Below are positions 35,081-44,355 of a stretch of DNA of 64,000 nt, in pieces. Location: assembly GCF_003576345.1 (NCBI RefSeq), contig NZ_QWGB01000005.1:1054001-1118000 (forward strand), given 5' to 3'. The notes below the pieces were generated by a model. It did no database searches and was not told where the DNA came from. It saw only the letters and a list, made by a program, of their open reading frames with translations. The position numbers and the translations under genes were made by a program. Within the stretch, counting starts at the first letter, position 1. Every line of letters starts with the position of its first letter. Origin of the DNA: Henriciella barbarensis (GTDB lineage Bacteria; Pseudomonadota; Alphaproteobacteria; Caulobacterales; Hyphomonadaceae).

Positions 35081-36258
35081 ACCATCATAACCATCAGCTT
35101 CTCGATGCGGTGACAGCCGGGTCTAAAGGCCCGGTTTGCGTGGCCGTGTCCGGCGGAAGCGACTCGCTCAGCCTGCTGAACCTTGCAGAGGCATGGACCG
35201 AAAAGAGTAGGCGCGAACTGCTGGTCCTGACGATTGACCATGGGCTTCGGCCCGAAGCGGCCGATGAGGCCTGTTGGGTTGCGGATCTGGCCCGCAGTCG
35301 CGGAATCAGGGTGGAGATCCTGACCTGGTCACCCGACAAACGCAGCCAGAATGCTGCGCGACAAGCACGTCATTCCTTGCTGGCAGAAGCGGCGAGGCGC
35401 GCGGGCGCGAGTGTCGTTCTGCTTGGCCACACGCTAACCGATGTTGTGGAGACGCTGTTGATGCGTCTGATGCGGCCAGCGCGGCTGGCAGGGGCAGTGG
35501 GCCCGCAGCCGGTTTCGGTGTCACCGGTGTGGCCTCAAGGGCGGGGTATCATGCTTGCCCGACCTCTCCTCAACCTTCGGCGTGAGGACCTTGCGACTGA
35601 TCTGCGGGGGCAGGGGCAGAGCTGGATCAATGATCCGAGCAATGATGCTGACTACTATGAGCGCGGGCGTATCCGAAAACTTGTGAATGCCTTGGATCCG
35701 GCGCGGCTGGAGCGTATCTGCTTCGACGCAATGCGCCTTCGAGCAATAGAGGACCTGCAGCTTTCGCGTTTTCTGACGAACAGGGTACGCGTGGACCAGA
35801 GTGGCTTGATCGAGGCCAACGTTCAGCACATCGAGGCCTCGCCAGCCGTGCGCGCCCGGTTTCTGGACATTTTGCTGCAGGCCGCTTCTGGCGCAAGCCA
35901 GGGCGCGGCGGCGCCATCGGTTTCTGCGTTGGCCGAAACCGTTTTCGACGATGGGCCAAAGAGCCGGGTAACGCTGGGCGGTGCGTGGGTCCAGAGGCGC
36001 GGGAACAGCCTGTTGATGGGTAGGGACCCCGGCGAAGCGCGAAAAGGCTGGACAGGTGGTGTCTGGGACGGGCGCTATGTGGGTAGAGGGGCTGTTGCAG
36101 ACATCCCAGTCCTTCAGGCGTCGGACTTGCCGTTCCTTGTGCGTGACAGTGCGCCTGATGAACCCGCTCGGGAAATCATCTCAGACCGGCTAGTGCACTG
36201 GAGTCGGGCGCTCATGCTCAGTGCCCGCTTCAGCGCGGTGATGACGCTGGATCGCTGA
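35068..36258 (+). CDS. tilS: tRNA(Ile)-lysidine synthase
   Basis: The PP-loop SGGSDS near residue 30 and VLTIDHGLRPEA identify this ATP-pyrophosphatase. It converts C34 of tRNA-Ile(CAU) into lysidine so AUA can be decoded. The GTG at 35068 overlaps the cpoB end by 13 bases. In many alphaproteobacteria ftsH follows tilS; here a convergent formyltransferase-like gene follows instead. Confidence 0.92.
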   Translation: MQRLDHHNHQLLDAVTAGSKGPVCVAVSGGSDSLSLLNLAEAWTEKSRRELLVLTIDHGLRPEAADEACWVADLARSRGIRVEILTWSPDKRSQNAARQARHSLLAEAARRAGASVVLLGHTLTDVVETLLMRLMRPARLAGAVGPQPVSVSPVWPQGRGIMLARPLLNLRREDLATDLRGQGQSWINDPSNDADYYERGRIRKLVNALDPARLERICFDAMRLRAIEDLQLSRFLTNRVRVDQSGLIEANVQHIEASPAVRARFLDILLQAASGASQGAAAPSVSALAETVFDDGPKSRVTLGGAWVQRRGNSLLMGRDPGEARKGWTGGVWDGRYVGRGAVADIPVLQASDLPFLVRDSAPDEPAREIISDRLVHWSRALMLSARFSAVMTLDR

Positions 36259-36270
36259 GAAACGCCTGAT

Positions 36271-37041
36271 CTACCATACACCCCGGCTGAGCCCGCTCCA
36301 GAGATAGCCGCCAAGGGTCGGCGCGAAATACTGTTTCGAAGGCAGGTCCAGCTTTTTAGGGCGAAGCGTGCCGTTCAGCGCGTCTTCCATGGCCTGCACG
36401 ACAATATCGCGGCTGCCAGCGGCGAGGCGCCAAAGATAGGTGTGGAAATTGTCGTCAGCTTCTGCTCTGAGGCGCGACTGGTAGAGAATGTCGCCTGTGT
36501 CGACCCCCTGATCAACGAGGTGCACCGTGGCGCCGAAATGTTCTGGCTCACCATTCGCGAGTGCGAAATAGCCGCCGAACATACCGCGATAGGCCGGGTT
36601 AATGCCCGAGTGATAGTTGATGAAGGGCGCATCGACGCTGGCGAGCGTCTTCTTCGAGATCATACGCGTTGATACGACGAAGACTGCTTCTGGGTTCAAT
36701 GATTTCAGCGTGGCGCGGCATTGGTCGGAATTGACCGATGGGACGTCGATAAGGGTGGTGTCCGTCCGCGGTTCAGGTTCCAGTTTTTCGCGGGCGATCA
36801 GACTTGCGATCGTATCCTGACTGCCCCTGCTGGTGAGCTTGATCGGTATGCGTGCGGCCTGCATGCTTGCGACTGTCAGTAGGCCAAGCAGCTTTCGGCG
36901 GCGGCGCCACAGAGTGGCCTGCGACTCGCCCTCCTCGCGGATGACTGGAAAGTCTCCGAACCGCTCTCTCAGCGTGTTGATCATGATCCAGGCGTGCGGG
37001 CCGCCTGCGGTGAGTGCAACGATCTTCGGTGCCGTAGCCAT
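36271..37041 (-). CDS. Formyltransferase-like protein
   Basis: The protein of 256 residues shows the formyltransferase core of the PurN/Fmt fold: APFINYHSGINPAYRGMFGGYFALANGEPEHFGATVHLVDQGVDTGDILYQ. The Asn, His and Asp of N-x-H and VDTGDIL are the usual catalytic residues. It is too short for Fmt and lacks the Fmt C-terminal domain, so it probably formylates a sugar-nucleotide or another amine with formyl-tetrahydrofolate. No sugar-nucleotide genes are adjacent, though glmM is next. GAGAGAGG precedes ATG 37041. Confidence 0.78.
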   Translation of the reverse strand: MATAPKIVALTAGGPHAWIMINTLRERFGDFPVIREEGESQATLWRRRRKLLGLLTVASMQAARIPIKLTSRGSQDTIASLIAREKLEPEPRTDTTLIDVPSVNSDQCRATLKSLNPEAVFVVSTRMISKKTLASVDAPFINYHSGINPAYRGMFGGYFALANGEPEHFGATVHLVDQGVDTGDILYQSRLRAEADDNFHTYLWRLAAGSRDIVVQAMEDALNGTLRPKKLDLPSKQYFAPTLGGYLWSGLSRGVW

Positions 37042-37114
37042 GTCAGCCTCTCTCCCTGAATTGGACAGTCTGACAAGAATGATGCAAGTATCAGGCTAGT
37101 TTCCGCTAGGCCAG

Positions 37115-38461
37115 CTAGCCTAGGGAGCGAACCGCGTCGGCGACTTCGTTGACCGCAGACTCCATGTCGGCGGCATCTTCGGCCTCGGCCATGACCCTGA
37201 TCAACGGCTCTGTCCCGGACTTGCGAATGACGAGTCGGCCAGTGCTGCCAAGCCGTTCTTCAACGGCGCTGATGGCCTGTTTGACGCTGTGCTGCTCCAG
37301 CGGTGCTTCGCTGTGATAGCGGATATTCACCAGCTTCTGCGGCACCGGCTCAAAGACCCTCGAGATTTCTGATAGCGGCTTTCCGGTCTCTACCATGACA
37401 GCAAGCGCCTGTAGCGCCGCGATCATGCCGTCACCCGTGGTGACGTGGTCGGAAACGACAATATGCCCGGACTGCTCACCGCCAAGATTGAAACCGCCTT
37501 CCCGCATCCGTTCGACGACATAACGGTCGCCGACTTTGGTGCGCTCAAGATTGATGCTTCTGGATTTGAGATAATTCTCCAGGCCGAGATTGGACATGAC
37601 GGTCGTGACAACGCCATCGCGGGCGAGCAGGCCGCGTTTTTGCCAGTCGCTGGCGATGAGGCCGATCAGCTGGTCGCCATCAATCTCATTTCCCTTCTCG
37701 TCGATGAGGATGCAGCGGTCCGCATCGCCATCAAGGGCGATACCGATATCGGCGCGATACTTTATAACTGCTTCCCGGAGAGCGAGGGTATGAGTGCTGC
37801 CGACTTCCTGGTTGATGTTGAAGCCATCCGGATTGACACCGATCGGAAAAACTTCTGCGCCCAGTTCGTAAAGGGCAGTCGGGGCGACCTTGTAGGCAGC
37901 GCCATTGGCGCAATCGACGCAGACGCGCAGGCCCGATAGCCGCACGCCGCGTGGGAAGGTTGCTTTGACAATCTCGATATAGCGCGCTTGGGCGTCATCG
38001 ACGCGGCGGGTGCGGCCAAGGGCAGAGGGCGCGGCCAGCTTGTCATCAAGCGCACGGTCCATTCGGCTTTCGATTTCCAGTTCGATGTCGTCCGACAGTT
38101 TGTAGCCATCCGGCCCAAACAGTTTGAGGCCGTTATCTTCAAAGGCGTTGTGGCTGGCAGAGATCATCACGCCAAGGTCTGCGCGAAGCGAGCGGGTCAT
38201 CATCGCGACGCCGGGCGTTGGCAGCGGACCGAACAGGGTCACGTCCATGCCGACCGAAGTGAAGCCAGCAACGAGGGCAGGCTCGATCATGTAGCCAGAT
38301 AGGCGCGTATCCTTGCCGATTACGACAGAATGGCGCCGTGTGCCGCCACGGCGAAAATATTTCCCAGCGGCCATACCGAGGCGCATCGCGATTTCGGGGG
38401 TCATTGGCGGGGTGTTCGCTGTCCCGCGGATCCCGTCAGTGCCAAAATATTTGCGCGTCAT
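37115..38461 (-). CDS. glmM: Phosphoglucosamine mutase
   Basis: The 448-residue protein begins [22 protein letters not shown] and has the phosphoserine loop [19 protein letters not shown], the metal site DGDADRC, the sugar loop GGEQSGH and the phosphate loop [12 protein letters not shown]. It interconverts glucosamine 6- and 1-phosphate. GGAAGG precedes ATG 38461, so the longer frame to 38503 is excluded. It is divergent from glmS across a 246-base intergenic region. Confidence 0.95.
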   Translation of the reverse strand: MTRKYFGTDGIRGTANTPPMTPEIAMRLGMAAGKYFRRGGTRRHSVVIGKDTRLSGYMIEPALVAGFTSVGMDVTLFGPLPTPGVAMMTRSLRADLGVMISASHNAFEDNGLKLFGPDGYKLSDDIELEIESRMDRALDDKLAAPSALGRTRRVDDAQARYIEIVKATFPRGVRLSGLRVCVDCANGAAYKVAPTALYELGAEVFPIGVNPDGFNINQEVGSTHTLALREAVIKYRADIGIALDGDADRCILIDEKGNEIDGDQLIGLIASDWQKRGLLARDGVVTTVMSNLGLENYLKSRSINLERTKVGDRYVVERMREGGFNLGGEQSGHIVVSDHVTTGDGMIAALQALAVMVETGKPLSEISRVFEPVPQKLVNIRYHSEAPLEQHSVKQAISAVEERLGSTGRLVIRKSGTEPLIRVMAEAEDAADMESAVNEVADAVRSLG

Positions 38462-38707
38462 AGCCCACCTTCCGTGTTCTGAACTCGATTGGCATACATT
38501 CATCGCTCATGCCAACTCCAAGAAAGTCTCTAAACGACCGGGTTGCAACAATAGCTTTAACCTTAGCGGGTAATCGCCTTATGAAGCATAATAATTGCGA
38601 TGCTGTTCCGGCGAGGCCGCTGACATAAATCGTCACGCTTTTTGCAATGACCTGCGGCCTTCCGGTTTTCTAGAGGAAGGCTGAGCACTCAAGGAGGCGA
38701 CACACAT
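38462..38707. promoter_or_regulatory. Intergenic region between divergent glmM and glmS
   Basis: These 246 bases separate two genes of the same pathway. I see no clear riboswitch or ribozyme fold and no certain promoter. A TTAACC motif occurs near 38561 (CtrA half-site-like), and AAGGAGG near 38692 is the glmS Shine-Dalgarno. An open frame on the minus strand here is not supported. Shared control of glmM and glmS is an inference from position. Confidence 0.35.
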
Positions 38708-40546
38708 ATGTGCGGCATTATCGGCATCCTCGGCAACGAACCGGCAGCACCACGACTCGTCGACGCGTTGAAGCGACTTGAGTATCGCGGCTATGACAGC
38801 GCAGGCATTGCGACGATCGATGCCACCGGGAAGATGGACAGGCGCCGTGCCCCGGGCAAGCTTATCAATCTGGACGAAGCGATTGCTGCTGATCCGCTGG
38901 AAGGTGATCAGGGCATTGGTCACACGCGCTGGGCAACGCATGGCTCACCCACGGTTGGAAATGCGCATCCACACGTCTCCGGACCGGTTGCGGTGGTTCA
39001 TAATGGGATCATCGAGAATTTCCGCGAGCTGCGCCAAGAACTGGAAGCCGAGGGGCACCAGTTTGAAACCGAGACTGATACAGAAACGATCGCGCACCTC
39101 ATTGCGTCCAACCTCAAGAAGGGCATGAGCGAGGTTGAAGCCGTAAAGGCCGGTGTCGCGCGGCTTCACGGTGCGTTCGCGCTTGCGCTTTTGTTCAACG
39201 GTCGTTCAGACCTTCTGATCGGTGCGCGCAAGGGGTCGCCACTGGCGATCGGTGTCGGTGAGGGCGAAATGTTCCTTGGGTCAGATGCGCTGGCTGTCGC
39301 GCCGTTTACCAACCGCGTCATTTATCTTGAAGAAGGCGACGTATGTGTTCTCAGCCATGAGAGCTATGAGATCTTCGATCGCAAGGACAAGCCGGTCAAC
39401 CGCGCGGTCAGCATCGTTCAGGGCGCGGGTGCGGCCGCCGAAAAGGGCAATTATCGCCACTTCATGCAGAAAGAGATCTTTGAGCAGCCGGATTCCTGTG
39501 GCCGCACAATTGGCGCCTATACGAACATCCTGCGCCAGACTGTTGAGCTGCCCGGCGAAGGCGCAGACGCAATCGACTGGTCGGAGATCAAGCATCTGTA
39601 CATGATCGCCTGCGGGACCGCCCACTATGCCACACGGGTCGCCGAATACTGGTTCGAGCAGTGCGCAGGTCTGCCAGTCAAAACCGACATTGCGTCTGAG
39701 TTCCGCTATCGCGAGCCAGCGCTCGCGAAGGAAGGCGGCCTCGCGCTTTTCGTCAGCCAGTCTGGCGAAACGGCTGATACGCTGGCGGCGCTTCGCTATT
39801 GCAAGGAACAAGGGCTCAAGACGGCGGCGGTCGTCAACGTGCCGACCTCGTCGATTGCGCGAGAGGCAGATCTTGTCCTGCCAACCTTGGCAGGCCCTGA
39901 GATTGGTGTGGCATCGACCAAGGCGTTTACCGCGCAGCTCGCCGCGCTGGCGGCTGTAGCGATTTCAGCGGGCCGGGCACGCGAACAGATTTCGCGGGAT
40001 GCAGAAATTCGTCTGGTTCGGGCCCTGACGGAACTGCCGCGCCTCATGTCGACGACGCTGCAACTCGATGAGCGTATTGCCGAGCTTTCGCGCGACATGG
40101 CGAAGGCCAGTGACGTCATCTATCTCGGTCGCGGCGTTCATTACCCGATTGCCCTGGAAGGCGCGCTGAAGCTGAAAGAAGTCAGCTATATTCACGCTGA
40201 AGGCTATGCCTCCGGTGAGCTGAAGCATGGACCAATCGCCTTGATCGATGAGGAAACACCCGTCGTCTTCGTTGCACCTTTCGACGGCCTTTTTGATAAG
40301 TCGCTTTCCAATCTGCAGGAAGTGGCGGCCCGGCGCGGTGAGGTCATCTTGATCTCCGATGCGGCCGGCGTGCGTGCGGCGGGCGAAACGCCGGCCAGCC
40401 GAATCGAGCTGCCGGACTGTGACCCATTCATTGCGCCGATCCTGTACTCGCTGCCCATCCAGCTGCTGGCCTATCATGTCGCTGTTGAGAAGGGGACGGA
40501 TGTGGACCAGCCGCGCAATCTGGCGAAGTCGGTCACCGTCGAGTAG
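38708..40546 (+). CDS. glmS: Glutamine-fructose-6-phosphate aminotransferase
   Basis: The 612-residue protein starts MCGIIGILGN, with Cys2 the nucleophile of the glutaminase domain. HTRWATHGSPTVGNAHPH and NGIIENFREL follow. Two SIS domains contain the sugar-binding SQSGETADTLAAL, and the C-terminal ends PRNLAKSVTVE. It makes glucosamine 6-phosphate, the committed step to UDP-GlcNAc. AAGGAGG precedes the ATG. A terminator follows. Confidence 0.96.
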   Translation: MCGIIGILGNEPAAPRLVDALKRLEYRGYDSAGIATIDATGKMDRRRAPGKLINLDEAIAADPLEGDQGIGHTRWATHGSPTVGNAHPHVSGPVAVVHNGIIENFRELRQELEAEGHQFETETDTETIAHLIASNLKKGMSEVEAVKAGVARLHGAFALALLFNGRSDLLIGARKGSPLAIGVGEGEMFLGSDALAVAPFTNRVIYLEEGDVCVLSHESYEIFDRKDKPVNRAVSIVQGAGAAAEKGNYRHFMQKEIFEQPDSCGRTIGAYTNILRQTVELPGEGADAIDWSEIKHLYMIACGTAHYATRVAEYWFEQCAGLPVKTDIASEFRYREPALAKEGGLALFVSQSGETADTLAALRYCKEQGLKTAAVVNVPTSSIAREADLVLPTLAGPEIGVASTKAFTAQLAALAAVAISAGRAREQISRDAEIRLVRALTELPRLMSTTLQLDERIAELSRDMAKASDVIYLGRGVHYPIALEGALKLKEVSYIHAEGYASGELKHGPIALIDEETPVVFVAPFDGLFDKSLSNLQEVAARRGEVILISDAAGVRAAGETPASRIELPDCDPFIAPILYSLPIQLLAYHVAVEKGTDVDQPRNLAKSVTVE

Positions 40547-40572
40547 CGACCAGCTTTTCAGTCATAGACCCA

Positions 40573-40617
40573 GAGACGAAAAAGCCCCGTCAGTGTTGTG
40601 CTGCCGGGGCTTCGTCT
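40573..40617 (+). terminator. Terminator after glmS
   Basis: AGACGA...AGCCCCG pairs with CGGGGCT...TCGTCT, with an AAA bulge and a loop of about 13 nt. T-rich sequence follows only weakly, so this may also end the convergent small gene at 40635 from the other side. Confidence 0.65.
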
Positions 40618-40634
40618 CGTTTGCCTGATGTTTT

Positions 40635-40748
40635 CTAGATCAAGAGCCCTGATCCGAGCATCACGCAAACGCAGAGGCTGGCAGTCATCGGGAGGCTGAC
40701 CAGGAGTGCGAAGATACCCTGACGGGTTTCAGTGGAGGAAACGCTCAT
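40635..40748 (-). CDS. 37-residue hydrophobic peptide gene (small membrane protein)
   Basis: The peptide MSVSSTETRQGIFALLVSLPMTASL continues as CVCVMLGSGLLI. A charged head of about nine residues precedes one continuous hydrophobic stretch, so it is a likely single-pass membrane peptide. AAGGA lies eight bases before ATG 40748, good for a real gene; the frame continues upstream to 40835 but without support. It is next to, and on the same strand as, the TetR regulator gene, downstream of it. I know of no family. Confidence 0.5.
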   Translation of the reverse strand: MSVSSTETRQGIFALLVSLPMTASLCVCVMLGSGLLI

Positions 40749-40828
40749 TGTTTTCTGTCCTTCTCGAAAGAGCCGGGCAGGCGAGCCTGTCTGCTCCGGT
40801 GCATAGGATATAGCACCGGTCAGTCTTG

Positions 40829-40845
40829 TGATCAATGAATGATTT
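40829..40845. promoter_or_regulatory. Operator-like site upstream of the 37-residue peptide gene
   Basis: TGATCAATGAATGATTT contains the same TGATCAAT core as the site upstream of the TetR gene (41491-41504), and ATCA/TGAT repeat pairs. It lies just beyond the end of the TetR gene and before the small peptide gene. TetR binding is inferred. Confidence 0.3.
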
Positions 40846-40854
40846 CAAAAATAT

Positions 40855-41469
40855 TTAGTATTCAGTCTCCGGCGTCTTTTCGATGCCTTTGGCAAGGCCC
40901 GCAATGATGATGTCGAGGACGCCATTCAGCTCGCGGCGAAGCTTCGGAAGGGTGAGACGCGAAAAAAGCTGCGGAAACCGGTACTTCATCAGCGCTGACT
41001 GGATCATTTCGGCGGTGTAGTTGCAGTCGGCGATTGGCGCGAAGTCGCCGCGCTCAATACCGTCTTCCAGAATAGTGCAGAGATAAATTCGCTCCTGGGC
41101 GAGCCCTTCATTCATGAAGAGCGGGCGCTCTTCACCAAGCACTTCGGCAACCTCTAGAATCTTGGCTTCCCGCTCAATAGCATCGAACGTCTGGCTCAAG
41201 CCGTAATGAAAAACCTGGCGCAGGCGCTGGGCGGGACGCGCATCGCTGCGAGAGATTTCGGAGTAAGTCTGGTAGAGATCGGAATTGAATTTGCGGGCCA
41301 TCGCCTCGGCGATATCCAGCTTGGACGCAAAGAAACGATAGATATTACCCGCAGACATATCGCAATCGCGCGCAATTTCGGACATGGTCGTTTTGCCATA
41401 GCCGTAGTGTTTGATACGGTTCATGGCCGCATCGAGGATCTGCTCACGGGTCTTGGATTTATCGCTCAT
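40855..41469 (-). CDS. TetR/AcrR family transcriptional regulator
   Basis: The 204-residue protein has the TetR DNA-binding domain at residues 5-50: KTREQILDAAMNRIKHYGYGKTTMSEIARDCDMSAGNIYRFFASKLDIAEAM. The ligand-binding remainder is helical and unidentifiable. It is divergent from gpsA and upstream of the small peptide gene. A perfect inverted repeat lies 22 bases before its start and could be its own operator. Confidence 0.9.
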   Translation of the reverse strand: MSDKSKTREQILDAAMNRIKHYGYGKTTMSEIARDCDMSAGNIYRFFASKLDIAEAMARKFNSDLYQTYSEISRSDARPAQRLRQVFHYGLSQTFDAIEREAKILEVAEVLGEERPLFMNEGLAQERIYLCTILEDGIERGDFAPIADCNYTAEMIQSALMKYRFPQLFSRLTLPKLRRELNGVLDIIIAGLAKGIEKTPETEY

Positions 41470-41490
41470 GGGCTGAAGATACGGAAATAG

Positions 41491-41504
41491 ATTGAATGAT
41501 CAAT
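41491..41504. promoter_or_regulatory. Putative TetR operator (ATTGA-N4-TCAAT inverted repeat)
   Basis: ATTGA and TCAAT flank four bases. The site lies between the divergent TetR gene (start 41469) and gpsA (start 41542), and a related TGATCAAT core occurs at 40829. TetR-type regulators bind short palindromes near their own promoters, but binding here is inferred. Confidence 0.45.
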
Positions 41505-41541
41505 AAATTCTTCAGCGGCCTGTTGGCGCAGGAGGCCTGAC

Positions 41542-42531
41542 ATGCAGACCATCGGAGTTCTAGGCGCTGGCGCCTGGGGTACGGCACTCGCGGCCACAGC
41601 CGTGAAAGCTGGAAGAAACGTCCGCGTCTGGGCACTTGAAGCGGAGGTTGCCGAAGCGCTGAGCGCGGGGAAAGGCAACCCCGTTTACCTTCCAGGCATT
41701 GAACTGCCCAGGGTCCAGGCGTCAAGCGACATGTCCATTCTGGCGGACTGCGAGGCGATCCTCTCCGTCGTTCCAGCGCAGCATGCGCGAGCATGCTTCA
41801 ATGAGCTGGCTGAGCACCTCTCACCGGGCGTACCCGTGCTTCTCTGTTCGAAGGGCATCGAAAAGAAGACGCTGAGCCTCATGACGGACGTCGTGCATGA
41901 GACCATGCCGAAAGCGACGCCAGCGGTCTTGTCGGGTCCGAGCTTCGCCGCGGATGTTGCGCGAGGCCTGCCGACTGCGGTGACACTGGCTTGTGCTGAT
42001 GAGAAACTGGGGCAGACGCTCATGCAGGCTATAGGGCGCAGCGCTTTTCGCCCCTACTGGTCGAATGACCTGATTGGCGCCGAGATTGGCGGGGCGGTGA
42101 AAAATGTACTCGCCATTGCTTGCGGTATTGTCGAGGGGCTGGAGCTTGGTAAATCAGCCCACGCAGCACTTATCTCCCGCGGCTTCGCAGAGATGACACG
42201 GCTGGCGGTTGCGATGGGCGCACAGCAACAGACCCTGGCCGGCCTTTGTGGTCTTGGAGACCTGGTCCTTACATGCTCGTCCCCGCAATCGCGGAATATG
42301 AGCTTCGGAATGGCGCTCGGTCAGGGCCGTCTGGCGAAAGACGTTCTTGCAGAACGCAACTCGGTGACAGAGGGCGTTGCCACCGCTCCGGCATTGACAG
42401 AGCTGGCAGCCCGGGAGGGTGTGGCCATGCCTATCTGTCAGGCTGTCCATGAAATTCTCGCCGGTCAGAAAAATGTCGACGAGGCAATGACCGCGCTCCT
42501 CAATCGTCCATTCAAGCACGAAGGTTTCTGA
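41542..42531 (+). CDS. gpsA: NAD(P)-dependent glycerol-3-phosphate dehydrogenase
   Basis: The 329-residue protein has the Rossmann motif [17 protein letters not shown] at its start. The GpsA blocks [36 protein letters not shown] and the catalytic Lys region [15 protein letters not shown] follow. It reduces dihydroxyacetone phosphate to glycerol-3-phosphate for phospholipid synthesis. It heads a likely gpsA-yciI-gst operon: the next gene starts one base after its stop. Confidence 0.95.
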   Translation: MQTIGVLGAGAWGTALAATAVKAGRNVRVWALEAEVAEALSAGKGNPVYLPGIELPRVQASSDMSILADCEAILSVVPAQHARACFNELAEHLSPGVPVLLCSKGIEKKTLSLMTDVVHETMPKATPAVLSGPSFAADVARGLPTAVTLACADEKLGQTLMQAIGRSAFRPYWSNDLIGAEIGGAVKNVLAIACGIVEGLELGKSAHAALISRGFAEMTRLAVAMGAQQQTLAGLCGLGDLVLTCSSPQSRNMSFGMALGQGRLAKDVLAERNSVTEGVATAPALTELAAREGVAMPICQAVHEILAGQKNVDEAMTALLNRPFKHEGF

Positions 42532-42532
42532 C

Positions 42533-42829
42533 ATGGCGCAATTCCTGATCAATGCCCGCGACAAGTCCGGTGCGCTCTCCCTGCGCATGGAAAACAGGCC
42601 GGCCCACCTGGACTGGGCGAAAGCGCATGCGGACAGGATTTTGATGGCAGGGCCCGTTTTTGCCGATGATGGCGAGACGTTTGCAGGCTCGACCTTTGTG
42701 GTGGAGTTTCCCACGCTTGCCGACGTGAAAGCGTGGGCGGCTGACGACCCCTATGCGAAGGCCGGCCTGTTCGAGACGGTTGAGATCCGGCCGTTCAAAT
42801 GGCTGATCGGTGGCGGAAAGCCGGAATAA
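42533..42829 (+). CDS. YciI family protein
   Basis: This 98-residue ferredoxin-like protein shows the YciI pattern: NRPAHLDWAKAHADRILMAGPV, with the conserved His, then DPYAKAGLFETVEIRPFKW. Family members include a dechlorinase-like protein, but this one's role is unknown. It follows gpsA without a gap and precedes gst by 12 bases; gpsA-yciI neighbours are common in alphaproteobacteria. Confidence 0.88.
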   Translation: MAQFLINARDKSGALSLRMENRPAHLDWAKAHADRILMAGPVFADDGETFAGSTFVVEFPTLADVKAWAADDPYAKAGLFETVEIRPFKWLIGGGKPE

Positions 42830-42841
42830 GGGCGAGCTGAC

Positions 42842-43519
42842 ATGCGAAAGTTCGTCAGTGGGAACCTGAACTATTCGAGCTGGTCGATCAGGGCGCTCCT
42901 GATGGTTCGGTATCTGGGGCTTGAGGTTGAGGAAGAGATCGTCCCGCTGGACTTTCCCGATACGACGGCGCGTCTGGCCGAGATTAGCCCGACGCGGAAA
43001 GTACCGCTTCTCATCTGGGACGATGAATCCATCTGGGATTCGCTTGCCATCATAGAATGGCTGAACGACCGGTACCCTGAAGCAGGGGTCTGGCCCGTTG
43101 AACCGAAAGCCCGGGCGAAGGCGCGTGCTATTTCAGCCGAGATGCATTCAGGCTTCCCGACGCTTCGCCGCGAATGTCCGATGGATATCCGCTCACGACA
43201 TGTTCGCCCAGAGATGTCAGAGGCTCTCGCCAATGACGTCCTGCGCGTTGATGAGATCTGGAGCAGCGCCTTGGAGGCCTCCGGCGGGCCGTATCTATTT
43301 GGTGAATGGAGCGCGGCCGATGCAGTGTATGCACCCGTCGTCACGCGCTTCCTGACCTATGATCTGCCGCGTTCAACGACGTCGCAGGCCTATATGGTGG
43401 CCGTAATGTCCCATCCGCTGATGGTTGAGCTGGCGGGGCAGGCGACTGCGGAACCCTGGTGGATCAAGTATGACAAGAACGGACGCAGCGCGGGCTTCAG
43501 GCCTTCGGAGGATTCATGA
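42842..43519 (+). CDS. Glutathione S-transferase family protein
   Basis: The thioredoxin-like N-terminal domain (NYSSWSIRALLMVRYLGLEVEEEIVPLDF, TRKVPLLIWDDESIWDSLAIIEWLNDRYPE) is followed by a helical C-terminal domain. SSWS carries the likely glutathione-activating Ser. The C-terminus overlaps the tail of the convergent sulfotransferase gene by 23 bases. The electrophile it handles is unknown. Confidence 0.88.
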   Translation: MRKFVSGNLNYSSWSIRALLMVRYLGLEVEEEIVPLDFPDTTARLAEISPTRKVPLLIWDDESIWDSLAIIEWLNDRYPEAGVWPVEPKARAKARAISAEMHSGFPTLRRECPMDIRSRHVRPEMSEALANDVLRVDEIWSSALEASGGPYLFGEWSAADAVYAPVVTRFLTYDLPRSTTSQAYMVAVMSHPLMVELAGQATAEPWWIKYDKNGRSAGFRPSEDS

Positions 43520-44312
43520 GGTCATAGCCGAGATTGTGGCGGAAGAGCTCTTTCACGCGATTGCGGTAGATTTCCAGCGCTTCGCCTGAGAATTGTTCTG
43601 CGAGCGGTGTCCTGCGGAACTGAAGCACGTTGGCTTCTGCTTCCGGATCCACCTTTTTCGCCATGGCTTCCTTGGTTCCCGCCTTGAGCGCGCCGTCCAG
43701 CGCCTTCGAGGTCAGGCTGATCTGCCAATGAGCGGCCATGCCACCGAGAATGGCGCGCGGATTTGCTCGCGTGTCCTCATAATGAACGCGGTAGATGCGG
43801 TCGCCTGCCTTTTCGAGGATGTCGCCCCAGCGATTCCAGAATCGGGCAAGCCAGTAGAGGTCACAGCGATAGATGGACCCCGACGGGTCCCCGCGAAGGT
43901 AGTCCAGCCAGTCGACTTCAAGCTCATGGTTCCATTTGGCATGGTGGCTGGCGAGGATGGACATCGGGTGGCGCACGAAAAGGACGTAAGGCGGCAGGCC
44001 AGCGACGCCGCGTGCCCAGGTCCAGTCGGCCAGCTTGTGCGGAATAGTGTGGCTGAAAGCGAGGCGCGGAAGCTCTGGAAAGGTCGGCTTGTCCTTGGGC
44101 CAGCCGATATAGGGGCGCACGGCATTTTCGGAGAAGTATTCCGGGCGCGGCACGCTATAGGTGTCCGCGAGCGCCACCGAGAACATGTATTTTACCCAGT
44201 GGGTGCCGGAATTCTTTGACGTGACCAGTACGCCATCGAAGGCGCGGTGGCGCAGGACGGAGAAATTTCCCCAATTGTCCTTGCGGACACGTTTTTCGTA
44301 GGCGTCGCTCAT
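43497..44312 (-). CDS. Sulfotransferase domain protein
   Basis: The protein has the 5'-phosphosulfate loop TSKNSGTHWVKYM and the 3'-phosphate motif LFVRHPMSILASHHAKWNHE, the two PAPS-binding elements. A sulfate would be moved from PAPS to an unknown acceptor, perhaps a polysaccharide or lipid. I start at ATG 44312 as the nearest canonical codon; no strong Shine-Dalgarno is seen. The gene tail-overlaps gst. Confidence 0.84.
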   Translation of the reverse strand: MSDAYEKRVRKDNWGNFSVLRHRAFDGVLVTSKNSGTHWVKYMFSVALADTYSVPRPEYFSENAVRPYIGWPKDKPTFPELPRLAFSHTIPHKLADWTWARGVAGLPPYVLFVRHPMSILASHHAKWNHELEVDWLDYLRGDPSGSIYRCDLYWLARFWNRWGDILEKAGDRIYRVHYEDTRANPRAILGGMAAHWQISLTSKALDGALKAGTKEAMAKKVDPEAEANVLQFRRTPLAEQFSGEALEIYRNRVKELFRHNLGYDLMNPPKA

Positions 44313-44355
44313 AGGCAAAGCTTGTACAGCGCCGCGCCCGCTCCTGCCAAGCGGT

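Noticed and set aside
38436-38636. 66-codon minus-strand frame between glmM and glmS
   Set aside because: It overlaps the glmM start and has no Shine-Dalgarno or recognisable sequence; it is likely chance in a non-coding leader.
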